Notes: a model not told the origin generated them from the letters alone. A stretch of 61,593 bases of DNA from Paracamarosporium sp. OC-R06-R3 (GCA_019828545.1 JACVRA010000404.1:1-61593), one strand, 5' to 3'. Positions 12,303-24,924 are shown, numbered from the stretch's first letter. Translations and numbers: made by a program.

Positions 12303-13307
12303 TGTGTGACTTTCCTACAAGGTTCCAAGATAGAGATTGCGTGTGTTGAGCAGATATCAAAACCGAGGTAAACCTCTTACGGTTCATATAATGAAAGCAT
12401 ATTCATCTCGGCCCGTATTGGCTTTTCGTCATAGGGCGTGCTTACGGTAGGATACCTGCATTACTCATCCTGACACTTTCACCACAGACGTATATGCCGG
12501 TTGCGGCATTTACGGCACTTTACACGCTAATAATCTGCGGGTCCTTCACCCTACCTGGTCATGCCATGTCAAAGTCACAAAACAAAATTTTGGCAGGACA
12601 ATTCAAGAGATGGCGCGTGCAATTCCGTCGAGTCGTTCTATATGGTGCTAGGCTATGCTGAAACAGACCACGTGAATCATAGTGTAGTCAATCAAAGGAT
12701 GCCAAACGCGAATAAATAACAGAGGACTGCATTCCTCACTCCCTGTTCCTCTCAAAGCTAATCTACTACATCACTGGCAGAACGATGACATTGAACCCAT
12801 ACAAGCCCAAGGAGGGGTAAATTACCCAAATCAATTATAGCCAATGCAGCTGTGTCATCACGCTAAATCTTTACTGGCATCCCACTCCTGACATGCTAAC
12901 ATCCTAGTGGCTCGGAGTCAAATCCGGAACCCTAAGAAGTTTGCCCCGCTCGGTCGGTCGCACCCCGCTGCAAGCATCCCATCGGAATCACCCGGTATTT
13001 CTATACTATCTGCAATAATAATCGTCGTACATGATGTCGGCATATTGATCATCGGCATAGCGATCGCCATCAACCTATCGGCATCCCGATCCTAGCAATC
13101 TAGAAGTTATTCTAATGATGAGTGAATCGTGTCATAAGCTTAGAAGTTACATGGGGCCCTAAAGAACACTCTCCCGCTCGCTTGTCTTGCTTATATCTTT
13201 TTGCACATCTGCATCGTTCAGAACCGTACATAGACATACATACATGCTATCATTGCTTTGAATCAACCATACTATCAATCTGCTTATTAAGGCACACCCA
13301 GAAGAAA
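12303..13307. other. intergenic between divergent PRISE and SDR genes
   Basis: About 1 kb separating two divergently transcribed reductases, so it should hold both promoters. No clear TATA box or repeat stands out; ACTATC-like and CT-rich strings near 13260 precede the SDR start. Confidence 0.4.
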
Positions 13308-14556
13308 ATGTCATCTGAAGCTGGAAGAGTCTTATTGACAGGCGCCAATGGCTTCGTAGCCTCCCATATCCTTTTTGGACTGGTGGAACGCAATTACCAT
13401 ATTATTGCTACCGTACGATCCGAACAGAAGGCGAGAGAGATCATAAGATTACACCCGACATGGGAACCAAACATTACATTTGTCTACATCCCAGATATGA
13501 CTGCTGAGGGTGCCTACGACGAGGTCTTCCAGAACAGCAATTTTGACTACATTATCCATAATGCCAGTCCCCTAAACTTCAGCGCAACTGAAATATACGA
13601 AGAGATCATTAGACCTGCGATCGAAGGGTAGCGTACTCAATGAACAATTTGTGCTGGCTTGCGGTTCATACTAATGGCTATCCAGGACGGTTGGCCTCCT
13701 TAAATGTGCCAAGAAGTCTGGCGGACCATCGCTGAAGCGGTTTGTTCTTCTGGGCAGTGCAGTTGCAGTTTTGAATTCGTTCGACGACATCAGCAAGCCT
13801 GGAAAGCCATACACTGAAGAGGATTGGAATCCTGTGAGTGATCATTTTCGAGTAATAATGGGTTATGTGTTGCTAACACTTTGTAGGTCACCGCTGATTA
13901 CGCTGTTGAACACAACGACATTGTCGCAGGATACAATGCTTCGAAGAAAATGGCCGAACAAGCAGCCTGGAAGTACATGGCTGACAGCAAGCCGAGATTC
14001 GATTTGACGGTTATCAATCCAGACATCATCATCGGACCCATGCTACAATATGCTCCTGGGCCAAAATCTGTTAACGAGACGAACATGTTTGCCGTATATA
14101 ATTTCATGAACGGAGCCCACAAATCGCTGGATGCTGTCACTTTCCCGTTCTATCACTTCGTAAGTGAGCCCTAGCTTTGGTGTAATAGGAATCTGTGAGA
14201 GGTCATACGATTGATTGAAGTGCCAGGTTGATGTTCGAGATGTTGCTCAAGCGCATATCCTTGCACTCACCCAACCTCTCGCCTCTAACAAACGAATTCT
14301 ACTCGTTGGCGGCCTCATCTCCCCACAACTAGTGGCCAATGCCATTCGCAAAAACTTTCCGACATTGAAAAATCGAGTGCCTGAGGGTAATCCTGAGCAA
14401 CTTCTGCCGTCGAATGTTGATCCAACAGGATGGGATACAAGCAGGAGTTCGGAAGTGTTTGGACCAGGATGGGAGTATATTGGTTTGGAAAGAAGCATTG
14501 TAGACACCGTCGAAAGTTTGCTGGAACACGAGAAAATGTGGGCCCAGGACCAATAG
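13308..14556 (+). CDS. NADPH-dependent extended SDR (dihydroflavonol/cinnamoyl-CoA/methylglyoxal reductase-like)
   Basis: Ketone or aldehyde reductase of the extended SDR class. Four exons (13308-13627, 13686-13833, 13887-14159, 14227-14556) give 356 residues with GT-AG introns of 53-67 bp. The N-terminal LLTGANGFVASH glycine motif binds the dinucleotide, and the TVRSEQKAREI Arg suggests NADPH preference. The HNASPLNF strand and the GYNASKKMAEQ segment carry the YxxxK catalytic Tyr/Lys. The VINPDIIIGPM and VDVRDVAQAHILAL motifs are typical of the family (Gre2 and DFR relatives). The ATG at 13308 has a purine-rich context (GAAGAAA). The gene is intact. It lies next to a decayed amidase and opposite the PRISE reductase; a shared pathway is possible but not shown. 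Confidence 0.88.
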
Positions 14557-14637
14557 GTCATCGTCGAATTGATAGATTCACCCATCTAGTGACTATCACT
14601 TTCCAACTACTAGTTACTATATTTTAATCTCTTCAAA

Positions 14638-16751
14638 ATGCTGCATCTTCTGATAAGGCTGGGTCTTTTGATGTTCCCTTTTGTGGCTATTGCTCATCCC
14701 TTTCCAGGAATCCTACGCACGATCGAGTCGGCAGCTTCAATGCACAGCATCGAGAATACAACGGTCTACTCGTCTACAACAGTACTCGCGGAAGCTCATA
14801 CGTCGAATTTCCAACTCCACTAATAATCAGCCTAGGATTCTAGCAGTAACTATTATCACACATGATAGTGGCAACATCGCTTGTGACGTACTCTCGGCGC
14901 CCAAGGAAACGTCCGAACAAATTGATGACGTATGGTCCTCAGCATTTCTTGACACGGTCATTATAATCGCTCCAGCTGGAACTGTGTTAACAACTATCGG
15001 GTTATCCTGGCTTTTCAACTGGGGAACGAAATATCTGATGCCCTCAATTGGTACTGAAATCGAGGTTCCGTCTCACCCCGACCCTACCATTTGGCCAGCT
15101 TGTAGTCTCAGTCTTCCTACGGGACCTTACATACTCAAATACTCAAGCTCTTCGATCGCGCTTCACGGTGCATATCGCTTGTACCGCGATAACTTCATGG
15201 CGTTCACGCAAGGTATTTTACCTAACGTGGATGCTAACAGTTTTGAAGGGAACAATATCTATAGCCCAAAATCTAACGACATCATGATACCTGTACCCTC
15301 CCGTCTACAAAACCTGTATGACACTCGACCGTTGTCAGGTCTACGATTTGGGAGTCAAGGACCTTTATGATATTGAAGGTGCACAGACGACAGGTGGATC
15401 GCAAATGTACATAGAGTTAGTTTCAGAGGCCAATTCTACCGCATTTTCCGTTCAGAAGCTACTCGATATGGGTGTTGTTGCAGTAGTAAGTCCATATATA
15501 TCAACCAAATAGCTGATGCATGACCTAGCTTAGCATATAGGGAAAGACTAAGACAAGTCAACTCACTTTCGGTATTGAGCCGTGGTTATGGCAAGATGCT
15601 AAATATCCCTGGAATCCGCGCGGAGACGGTTATTTGCAAATAGCATACTCTTCTTTTGGTAGCGGCTCGGCTATTGTTGGTTACGATTGGCTCGACTTTA
15701 CCCTAGGCAGTGATACTGGTGGTAGTGTTCGGATGCCTGCAGCTCTGGGCGGCAGCTACGGTGTCCGTCCGACAGGGAGTAGCATGAAACTAACTGGTGT
15801 TCTTCCGTTATCGCATCCTTTCGACTCCGCAGGCTTCTTTTTTCGTGATCCAAAGCTTCTTTCGAAAATTGGAAAGCACTGGTTAGTTACATCACACCCT
15901 ACCTATAACATCGCTAATATATCAGCTACACAGGTACTTGGGCTCGGAGATAGTCAAAAAAAGCTTCAGCTCTTTCCCAATGAAGTTGATTTATCCCAGA
16001 GATTATTTTCCTCTGGCTGCTGACGGGGTCAACAAGTTCTTGCAGAATTTCTGGTAGGACTTAAGAAGGAGATGAAGATGACCTTAGAAGAGAGGAACTT
16101 GACATAAATCTTGTCTTGGTCTAATAACCCGGTAATACATGATAAAATGAAAACATCCGGGCTCTTCGATCCTACATTCGCTCATAACTCATGGCGTGGT
16201 ATCGGCGAGAACCTGGTTACGCTTTAGAACGAAGCTTTTCCGACCTCCGGATCTCCCCGTTTGACAACAACACTCGAGCGAGCTACATGTCTTCCACAGG
16301 CGTTACGGACACCATGTATGAGAGTCTGGTCGTAGATAAATTGGCCTTCAAGTAGTTTGCTAAAGAGTATATCCTCAGACCATCCGACAAAACATGCTCT
16401 AATGGCATTATGCTTATGCACTCAGGCACAGGCAGTCTCCCGTGCTACCGCGAGAAATGCCTTAATGAGCGACCAGAGACTGCAATGCTTTTTCCGGTAG
16501 AACCACCCGTTCTCGGTCCGCGGCAATGGTCACCCCTGATCGGAGCGCCTCAAATGAGCATTTCTATTAGACAAACAGGTTACAAGAGTGTTATCAGTCT
16601 ACCAACTGAGCGATTACCTATTGTTATTGATATGATGGCATTCCCTGGATGCGATTACCTCCTTTATGAGTTTGTGGCTAAGCTGCAAGAAGTGGGATTG
16701 CTGCGTACCGTCAAGACTAGACAGTTCGCATTTCGAAGGACAAGTGGGTAG
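14638..16751 (+). pseudogene. secreted amidase-signature protein pseudogene
   Basis: Begins with a good signal peptide (MLHLLIRLGLLMFPFVAIAHPFPG). Homologous segments of a fungal amidase-signature protein then appear in different frames: MIPVPSRL and LGVKDLYDIEG (the catalytic-lysine motif), then LDFTLGSDTGGSVRMPAALGG (the serine nucleophile region), then a C-terminal GCDYLLYEFVAKLQ segment near 16650. Frames shift at least before 15318, where an extra base near 15353 separates the RPLSGLRF and VKDLYDI frames. Several stops lie between 16020 and 16400. A likely intron (15487-15540) still has GTAAG and TAG ends and joins VVAV to GKTKTSQL. The gene is dead by multiple lesions. Amidases of this type hydrolyse amides; the substrate is unknown. 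Confidence 0.75.
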
Positions 16752-17497
16752 TTTTGGTGATTGGTGTGACAAGACTTGTTCCGTGCTAACTAGCCGGGCT
16801 TGATGCCCTCGAACCTATAATTAGATATGCTTAGGTCAGTTCATTCGAGGAACTAAATCTATTAATGATACCGTATCGTGTAGCAGACTTCCGTGCACAC
16901 AATGAGCGCGTGTAGATGGGTTATGCAGCGATATTTCTCGATTTCCTAGAAGGAAAACAATGATAGATATTAACAAGCCTTTGCAGATTGGAACATTTAT
17001 CATTCCATACACGTTGTAAACTGTATTGAATCCATCAGCGGTTAAGGCGATGTACTCGGGTTTATAGGTATCGCCTACTTTAATGTAACCTACATCTAGC
17101 TCATCCCTGCTACTAGCAATAGAGATGGGTGAATGTGGAGAATATGACGATACCAACATACACGCACAATGTTCTTGCATCTTGTCTTTGAACAATGCAG
17201 CTTCACAACAATTCCCTCGAAATCAGGCATAAACAATTGATAAATAGTTCAATTCCTCGTCTTACAGCCACGCATCTCTCATTCACCAGATCCAGAAACA
17301 ACCTATTGCCTTCGGATGTCTGGAGCTTGACTTCCAGCGGATATCTCAATCAAATCACACAACCAGTTACTCTAGCTTCTACGGATATCACCATCGATTT
17401 AGAGAGACGCGTTGGTAAAGAATTTTCTTAAACCAAGCCTCAAACGGGAACCAAAGAGCAAAGCAACAGCCATATAATCAAACCACTGGTAGACAAT
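16752..17497. other. intergenic, no gene recognised
   Basis: Contains only short frames without domains. The last 60 bp are A-rich and precede the ATG at 17498, consistent with a 5' leader. Confidence 0.35.
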
Positions 17498-18358
17498 ATG
17501 AATACGGAGAAGGAGAAATATGGTGTTTCCAGTGCTGCAGAAGAAACAGAAAAGGTCTTAGGAGGAGAAATGGCGGCGAAGAACGGACCAGCTAAGGGGC
17601 ATCTTCCTAGGGAAGAAACACCTTCGGTACGAAATAATTATAATAAACCAGCCGTCAATGAAACGAAGCCATTGGGCATCGATAAAGGCGAGAAGGTCGC
17701 CTTGAACGAAGTCCAAAAACACATGGATACTGTAGCACGAAATCTTCTTATCCCTGATGATGCCCTATGGTTTCTGTACAGCGGAACCTATCCCTACGAC
17801 GCTGTCAAGGAGATCCGGCCACTCTGCTACATGAGAATCTTCGAGCCTGACTCAGAGCTGAAGACGCCGACGTCGAAGCAGAGAGAGATGGCCAAGCTTT
17901 GGTTGCCCGCGATGAATGACATTCGTCCCAAACCTGGGTGCGGACCAATTCCTGATAAGGCTGAATTTCGGGACACGCCCTACTATTGGGCTGTTGTTTC
18001 TAAGGCTTACGCCGGATGGGTTGAAGGTGCAGTCATAATTGTCATTCCAAAGGGAAGGGAATTCAATCGGGCGACTACGGGAGATCGAGGTTCTTATTTG
18101 TGGACGTGGGAGGCCGCCGAACTCACGCGTAGTGGCAAGGTAACCGAGATTCAAGTCATTACTATTGACTTCGACATTCCTGATATTGAGCCGGGAGTAC
18201 CTAGTCTGGAGGCTATTGGACAGCCGTTCACGATATGGCAGAATGGAGACCCGCCACTTAGTTACCCGGCTGGCCTCGATCATGATATGGCCCGTCCTAA
18301 TGAAGGATTGACAACTGAAGGAATCATTGAAGGTAACGACGCAAGCTTTGCATCATGA
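17498..18358 (+). CDS. hypothetical protein, unrecognised
   Basis: A single uninterrupted 286-residue frame, clean in a neighbourhood of broken genes. I do not recognise the family. The first 75 residues are charged, Lys/Glu-rich and low complexity, so probably disordered. A folded part follows (about residues 80-270) with aromatic-rich strands such as ALWFLYSGTYPYDAV, TPYYWAVVSKAYAGWVEGA and GSYLWTWEAAELTRSG, then an acidic DFDIPDIEPGVPS segment. There is no signal peptide and no hydrophobic helix long enough to span a membrane, so cytosolic or nuclear. The frame stays open for another 30 codons past the TGA at 18356 (to 18451) with a Gly-rich extension. No neighbour suggests a role. Confidence 0.6.
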   Translation: MNTEKEKYGVSSAAEETEKVLGGEMAAKNGPAKGHLPREETPSVRNNYNKPAVNETKPLGIDKGEKVALNEVQKHMDTVARNLLIPDDALWFLYSGTYPYDAVKEIRPLCYMRIFEPDSELKTPTSKQREMAKLWLPAMNDIRPKPGCGPIPDKAEFRDTPYYWAVVSKAYAGWVEGAVIIVIPKGREFNRATTGDRGSYLWTWEAAELTRSGKVTEIQVITIDFDIPDIEPGVPSLEAIGQPFTIWQNGDPPLSYPAGLDHDMARPNEGLTTEGIIEGNDASFAS

Positions 18359-18451
18359 TACGGGGTTGGTGACCTGTTCAGAGTGGGTGTTGGACCTGGT
18401 GTTAGACCCGACGGGTCAGCGTCAGGCTTCAGAGTTGGACCTACGCACTGA

Positions 18452-19780
18452 ATGCCGTACTATTACTGATCTATAAGTTTATATAGCTCTGCTTGTTGAT
18501 AGTGTTCTTTAGAGTTGTTGCAAATGTATGGTTCAGGGAGGGTAGCAAGGAGTCCTGTCACGGAGAAGTCGAATATTTCACTGTAGAGGCCTGTTTAGAA
18601 GTGCAGCCTCATGACAGACGGAGCAGTGCATTGTTCTCTCATTTTTTTAGTTTACTTCATCAAAGCTTATGCGATAACAGGCATTCTTTGGTGACTTTAG
18701 ATATATGCTTATCTATCAGTCGCATCCGTAGAGGTAGGATATAAGATCCATTTAGAAGAAAAGAAAGTTTGATTACAAGCGCAAATGCTCCTATTAGGAT
18801 CAGGAATTGCTATACAGTACGCACTAAATGCACGTCAACGTAATTTCCTAGGTGCGCCGTTGGTTATAACGAAAGTGAGGTATCGTTAAAACAAGCTTCT
18901 AGAATAATGTGCGCCGGGTATGCGACTAGACACACATATCACTGTTGCATAAACTCGACCTAACTTCGAGTCCGAAGTACTTTTTGAAGTGTTTCCTCTC
19001 CAACAGAATGAGTTTCAACGTTGTTCCAGGCGGTCCAACGCGAAATTACGTAACCTCTTGCATCCTCAAGTAAGTGGCAGATATGCACGGCCCATCATGC
19101 CAAGAATCTTGAAAACACTAATGAAGTGTCAAAGGCAGCGTTAAGGGTAAGATTGATTTACAAAGACTATGTATAACCTTCAGTCGACTAGTGTAGAGCC
19201 AAAGATCAGAAATCACATCTACGAATATAGTCTCTATTATACCTTACGTGGTAAAGGATTCGTCATCGTGTATTTAGCTTATTTGCCATTATCTTGAGGG
19301 CACCGAAGCCAATCTATCAAACAAGGGTTCTTCCGTATTGGTGGTGGTATCTTTATCAATGGCAGCCGTCGATGCTATGTCAGACGGCATTGCATAGATC
19401 GAGTTGGTTTTGGCCCAGCGTGGGACCCTACCGGTAATGAGTCGGTACCACAGCAGAGCTGCGCGCTGAATGCCGGTGCCGCATGGAGACCGCTCAGATC
19501 ATGTCTTATTCGAGCGACTTAAGAAACAAGCCACATATCCTATCGTCCACCATTAATCTGCAATGCCCTTACATAATATTATCGTGAACCATTGCCACTT
19601 ACCTAAAAGCGGCCAGTAATAGCATTAAAATATTTCTTTCGATTGTTGGGAGCTTTGTCATGTGTCCCCAACGTCCCTTCTCTACATAGAGTATCTGTAC
19701 GGCTTCCTGAGTCCGCACCCCCATCAATCTCTTTCTCGGCCCATTTCAATACCAACAACGTTCAGTATCTCTCGGACACC
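18452..19780. other. intergenic, no gene recognised
   Basis: About 1.3 kb without a supported gene. Open frames such as 18493-18744 carry no recognisable motif. The right end is the promoter side of the F-box/ankyrin gene, with a CT-rich leader near 19720-19775. Confidence 0.4.
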
Positions 19781-21506
19781 ATGCAACTTCTTGAGCTCCC
19801 GGTAGAACTATTCGAGCTTATCTTACGTGATACGATCATCGCGAGAGGTTTGAAGCGTGCCCTGCGCTTGAGACTAGTGAACAGTATTTCTCTGTTTCTC
19901 TTAGTCGTCATCGTACTAACTCTACCAAGGCCTCTTTTCGAAGGCTGTCCTAGACGCCTTATATACTTTCAAACTCCTTGAGCAACTTATTGAGCGTGGC
20001 TATACACGGAAACCGAGATATTTACACTATGATGTGCTCATCGAATGCGAAAAACCATGGGACCCGAAAGAAGTACCGCCATCAGTGCTTGGGCCATATC
20101 TCACCTATCGGGTGATTCGCGAGCCGCTAGATGGCAATCCAATTCTCGTTTGTATCAGGCAGGTGGCTGTCGATATACACGCATCGCATGATCCTGGTGC
20201 GATTAGGTTGCCTACCGTTGATGAATACGTCAAGCTGTTATGCTCATCCATGTATTTGGGTTATTGTGCGACATTGCTCGCGCGGGTGCATGGATCTAGT
20301 AGGGAGAGCGAACTATCTCTCACCGCACGTATTGAAATGATTTTTCAGCGAGAAGACATTGATAAAGTAACCGCTACGGAATACGAAAGCTATCTCTACG
20401 CTGCAGCGATACGTACAAATAACCTTACCATCATCCAAGGTTGTATCGACAGAGACCCTCAATTGTTGGAAACCACAGTCAAATTTCCTCGGGAGGCCAA
20501 CCTGATACTAGGCGAATATTCAATGATAGCAGCAAATTATGCTAATATAGCAGTGTTAGAATACTTCTTGTCAGCTGGCACAGATACCCTCAACGAACAG
20601 TTTCGGGAAGAGGCCTTAAGGGACGCGGCACAAGCAGGCAGAGCGGACATCGCCTCATTCCTTTATCACTATAAGTTAGAGGAGGTCTCATGGCAATTCA
20701 ACGATGCATTAGATCATCATAAATTCGCTATCATGTGGGTCCAGTTCACGTCAGATCTCGACGTAATCAAGTTCGCTGAGACATTGTCTCCTAAACCTCA
20801 TCCAAGATTAAACAGCTATTCTCTCGCATACGCGCTGCAAACAGCAGCAGCGGCTGGACGTCTAGATACGGTCACTTACTTAGTCCAAAATGGTATTCCT
20901 GCGGCCGGACTCAATGTACACCCCCAAAAAAATCGGTTCAGCTGGATCATCTTTGAGCGGAAGTGGAAATCCGAGGAGCCTCCGCGAAACGATCCGGTTC
21001 GTATCGCTGCGGAGGAGGGACAATTCGCCATAGTCGATTTTCTCCTTCAACATGGTGCGTCAGCTTCAGTAGCCATGTCGGCTGCCGCAAAATGCGGTCA
21101 TGCTGTTCTTGTCCAAACTCTTTTGAAAACCTATCCTGGATGCGACGATGCCCTTTTAAGGTCATCTATAGGAGGTTACACAACCATAGCTCAGATGTTA
21201 CTCGACAAGGGCGTAGATGCAAATGCGGGTCTCGAAAGAAGAGTCGCATTACAAAGAGACTCAATTGTCAAGGCAAAATGTCGGTCTGAGTACCTGATTG
21301 TGAAGGCAAATACGAGGACAAAAAGTCCGCTTGTATACGCGATTGAGAGGGAAAATACAACACTATTCAATCTTTTGATCGAACGAGGAGCTAGCCTAAG
21401 TCTATTAGGTACGGCAGAAGAATGCGTCAAGCAGGCAAAGGACAATGGGCTGGATTCTATGCTACTCTTACTGCAAGAGCATGGCGTTGATATTGATGAT
21501 AAGTAA
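19781..21506 (+). CDS. F-box and ankyrin-repeat protein
   Basis: Two exons (19781-19883, 19930-21506) give 559 residues. The N-terminus MQLLELPVELFELILRDTI plus the RLRLVNSLFSKAVLDALYTF helix form an F-box-like module of about 45 residues, which would dock to Skp1 in an SCF ubiquitin ligase. From about residue 150 degenerate ankyrin repeats follow, recognisable as EANLILGEYSMIAANYANIA, LQTAAAAGRLDTVTYLVQNG, IAAEEGQFAIVDFLLQHGAS, SSIGGYTTIAQMLLDKGV and SPLVYAIERENTTLFNLLIE. These normally select the substrate. The intron (46 bp, branch ACTAAC) splits the F-box helix; without it the frame closes at 19981. Such genes are strongly expanded in filamentous ascomycetes. The gene is intact; its target is unknown. 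Confidence 0.85.
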
Positions 21507-22229
21507 TGGTTCTTCTTTCTCGCTCAATGACTTGCACACGAAAACAGAAGAAACTATAATATAGAATTATAATTGTGGCGTCTTTTGGATTGTAGTTTAA
21601 CTATCTATATTTCACTTCATAGAAAATAGTTGATATCTTTCTGGAATCTTATGCATGGACTATAAAATCGAAAAAGATAGTAGCTCCTGTGTGAACCTCA
21701 CAGCCTTTTGCGAGAAAGTTTCAAAGTTGTCTATGGATGAGCTAAGGTGTTGAATTAGTGGGTACGTCGTTATTGTGATTGCTAGAATTGCGTATACGCA
21801 TATATGCTGATGGATTATAGTTTCAAGTTTAGCGGCAGAGAGCGGGGAAATGTTTAGTCAAAGACCGGGAATAAGGCTGTATCAAATCAGTTATCGATCT
21901 TTGAGAGCTATTAGTCTAATGCTGGTAGGTGGAATAATCCTTTCATCACGTTCAAAGAGCGAGTGGCGTCCGACTACGTTAGTCGTCTTTGTATTTCCAA
22001 GCGATGGAGTTCCTATAATTTTAGGGTTGTAATCGCGTCGGAGCTAGGTAGATAAGATTATCTGAAAGAGTTTTCGATCTCAACATTACGTACTCGATAG
22101 CTTTGTCTAGTGAAGCTCATGATTTCATTGGAAAGCGTGCTTCCCTTCTTCAAGCCACAATCCTATCTCCCCATCACGATACACAGCCATGGTCTGAAGG
22201 ACTCACAGGCTGGGTTCATCTGATCAATT
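21507..22229. other. intergenic, no gene recognised
   Basis: Low-complexity AT-leaning flank downstream of the F-box/ankyrin gene. A 60-codon frame at 21850-22032 has no recognisable feature. Confidence 0.35.
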
Positions 22230-22580
22230 TCAAATCTTCAAAGTCGCTATCCTAGACTTCGGGCGCTCACTGTCCCACTTCACCATCATCATTTTCGCAT
22301 GCTCGTATCGTCTCAGCATAGGAACGGCTGGTTCGGCGAAGATTTTGTTTTTGCATTCCTCTTTATTTAAGAACTCATTGTAGCTCTCCATGATCCTGTG
22401 GAAGACGGTACCTAGGAAGGTTATATATTAAGCCTGCATGACATGGCTAAAAGGGTCCTAATTCTCCGCCCAGACGATTCCGCGCTCTAGCAGGGCTTGG
22501 AGATGATAACCTATAGCTTTGAGGATCTCAAGGGCCTCCCCTCACACGGGAGCGTACGGATCCGTGTTTGGGGGGATGGG
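22230..22580 (-). pseudogene. gene remnant, possibly hotdog-fold thioesterase-like
   Basis: One minus-strand frame reads continuously through EALEILKAIGYHLQALLERG, DPFSHVMQA, YITFLGTVFHRIMESYNEFL and a C-terminal VKWDSERPKSRIATLKI. It is interrupted by three stops (TGA near 22541, TAG near 22467, TAA near 22434) with no frameshift. The DPFSHVM element and the tyrosine-rich segment after it recall the Asp/His region of acyl-CoA thioesterase hotdog folds, but the match is from memory and weak. The DNA transposon begins about 220 bp upstream of the remnant's 5' end, so the rest of the gene may have been lost or separated. Each stop is compatible with a single C-to-T change from Gln or Arg. Confidence 0.35.
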
Positions 22581-22800
22581 GCGTCTGCCCGGGCACAAGG
22601 CAAGTTGAAGGCCAAACCCCGATGGGCGCGACAGGCGGCGCTTTAAGCTATTATCTCCCATATCGAGATCCTTGGATTGAGCGGTGCTGCGCAGGTTTCC
22701 AAGATTCGAATTTGAAGTGCTACGTGCCATGCTGTAGATTAGTAAACGTGCGCGATAGGGCGAGCGGGCTAGGTGCACAGGCCTTGGGTGGGAGCTAGTA

Positions 22801-22842
22801 CCGAATCTTGGCAGCTCGTGCACGCCGTCAGCTTATGCACGC
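22801..22842 (+). repeat. left terminal inverted repeat of the transposon
   Basis: Forty-two bases starting CCGAATCTTGGCAGC, the reverse complement of 24881-24922 with one C/T mismatch. A TA dinucleotide lies immediately outside. Confidence 0.9.
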
Positions 22843-24880
22843 TCGGCCCATGTAACACCAAACTTTCAAACCCTTACATCCCTACTAATATGGATCTAAT
22901 TAAAGCTATACTTATAGCAATTAAATTGCGTAATCCAAGAGAACAACTTATCTATTAGAAATATATAGATATCTATAGTATTAATTGATCTACGTTATCC
23001 TAGAGGCAGCAAGGCATTACGCGCTTACGTAGAGATAGATACAAAAAACAATACGCCCTTAGCAATTAAGATAAGATAGAGCTTCTATAGTATATTAAAA
23101 TACTTACTAAGCATGGCCTACTACCTATACGCTAGATACTACAAAGCTTTACCTCTACAATAGCTTATAAGGAGGTCTTTATAAGCTAGGTTAATTAATT
23201 CACTGCTAAGAATTAAGAATCCTTAATCCCTTAATAGACGACTAGCATTAATTATAATTGCTATACAGCTAATTTCTATTATAAATATAACCTCTATTTT
23301 AGCCTCTTACGTAATAAAATTAATTAGTATGGGATAGAAGCTTGGCATATATACAATATAAATAAAAAAGGCTTCCTAATTAGTATCCTATCTAGGATAA
23401 AGAGGATATTTACTCGTCCTCTATAGGGTGCCTATACGGTACGACAGGCTATATAGGATAGATCCCAGGATTGGGTATCCCTAATTGTATGTATCTATAC
23501 TAATGGGAGCTGTATTAATTTAGCCCTAATCTATCTATTATCTACCAAGAATATATTAGATACCTAGGTTAAGGATATAGGTCCTAATAACTATATCTTT
23601 CTTGGCTTATCTAAATCTAGATAGAGCAATAATTATATAGGGCTAGTATAGTTAAAATAGGTATTTAATTACCTTACTAAGGAGAAAGCTTAACAATTCT
23701 ATTAATTACTAATAGTTAATAGCTATAGATCCTACCTTACTCTAGATTTTATTAACTACTATAATTGTAATAGGATCCTCTTAGCAATCTATCTTCCTTA
23801 TATAACCTATACACTACAACCTCTTAATATCTCTATGTTTAAGCCTCTATTAATAGCATATAGCAACGAGCTAGCCTCATTTATGTAGGGCAGCTAGGGC
23901 CTATTATCTATTACTATAAGGGACTTTTATTAGATCTTCTAAAGAGCTTAGAGTAATACTATAAGGTCTTAGTTAATCCTAAGTATATTTAAATCTACTA
24001 ATATCTCCCTACTAAATCTATAGAGGATCCTAGATAGATTTAATAGATTAATACTACCTAATTAATTAATACCTAATAGTAATAGCTTAAGACTTAGTAT
24101 ATTAAATTAGTATAAAATTAATTACTAGCTAAAGTCTCTAAAGGATTAATTTAATACTACTATAGTTTAGTAATAAAGTTATACTATCTATAGCATTTCT
24201 ATCTAAAAATAGCTCTTAGAGGAGGAGGTTAAGGGCTTAAGAGAAGCTTTAGCTATTAAAAAGCGCTGTTCTAAGAGAGGTAGACCTCTACTACTTACTT
24301 AAGGTAATAGTAATTATAGTAGAGTAGCTTTTTAATTACTTAATAAAGTATAAAGAGTATATAATCTTTAATACTAATAAGATTAAGATAAGGAGTAGAA
24401 AAAGTATTAAAAAGCTAATAATTAAGTAGCTCGTTAGGCTAGTTAACTACTTAAGGCTTAATTAGTAGAGGAGAACTAGATTAAATGTATAGCTACTTAA
24501 GAAGTACATAGACGCTAAAAGGCTAATATAGCTAAATAGAGACGCCTTAATTAATAGGCCTATAGGGCACAAAAACAACACCAACAATTAATTAAGGTAG
24601 CTTAATTAGCTCCTAAGATGCCCTCTATACCTTATAAATAGATTATTAGGCGTATAAAGGCACCTAGTAGAGCTGTAAAAGTAGTAGAGCCTACATCGCC
24701 AGCATCAACGCTATTAACCCACAAAGGCCGCTAGATTAGAACACCAAGTAGATATAGATAATCTATGTAGATGTATATCATCTACAGCCCTTAGGGACCT
24801 TATCTTTTAAAAATCTTACAATAGTTAACTTTATAGGCGTTGCTACAGCCTTATTTTATTAAGGCCTGACTTTGGTGTTC

Positions 24881-24922
24881 GCGTGCATGAGCTGACGGCG
24901 TGCACGAGCTGCCAAGATTCGG
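24881..24922 (-). repeat. right terminal inverted repeat of the transposon
   Basis: Mirror copy of the left repeat, ending GCCAAGATTCGG, followed by the TA target duplicate at 24923-24924. Confidence 0.9.
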
Positions 24923-24924
24923 TA

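Larger units (their letters stand above)
22799..24924 (+). mobile_element. RIP-degraded Tc1/mariner-pogo (Fot1-like) DNA transposon
   Basis: A 2,122-bp element (22801-24922) flanked by a TA duplication. It has 42-bp terminal inverted repeats starting CCGAATCTTGG that match at 41 of 42 positions. The interior is very AT-rich and riddled with stops. Plus-strand translation still shows pieces of a pogo-type transposase: an N-terminal MDLIKAILIAI helix near 22892, the DWVSLIVCIYTNG core strand near 23470, and a cattle of DDE-domain remnants (GAKS/ITNS-like and LQPL-like) near 23690-23860. The single mismatch between the terminal repeats is a C/T transition. TA target preference, repeat size and length fit Fot1-like elements of filamentous fungi. 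The element is dead. Its CG-rich ends contrast sharply with the AT-rich body, as expected after RIP of the repeated copy. Confidence 0.85.
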
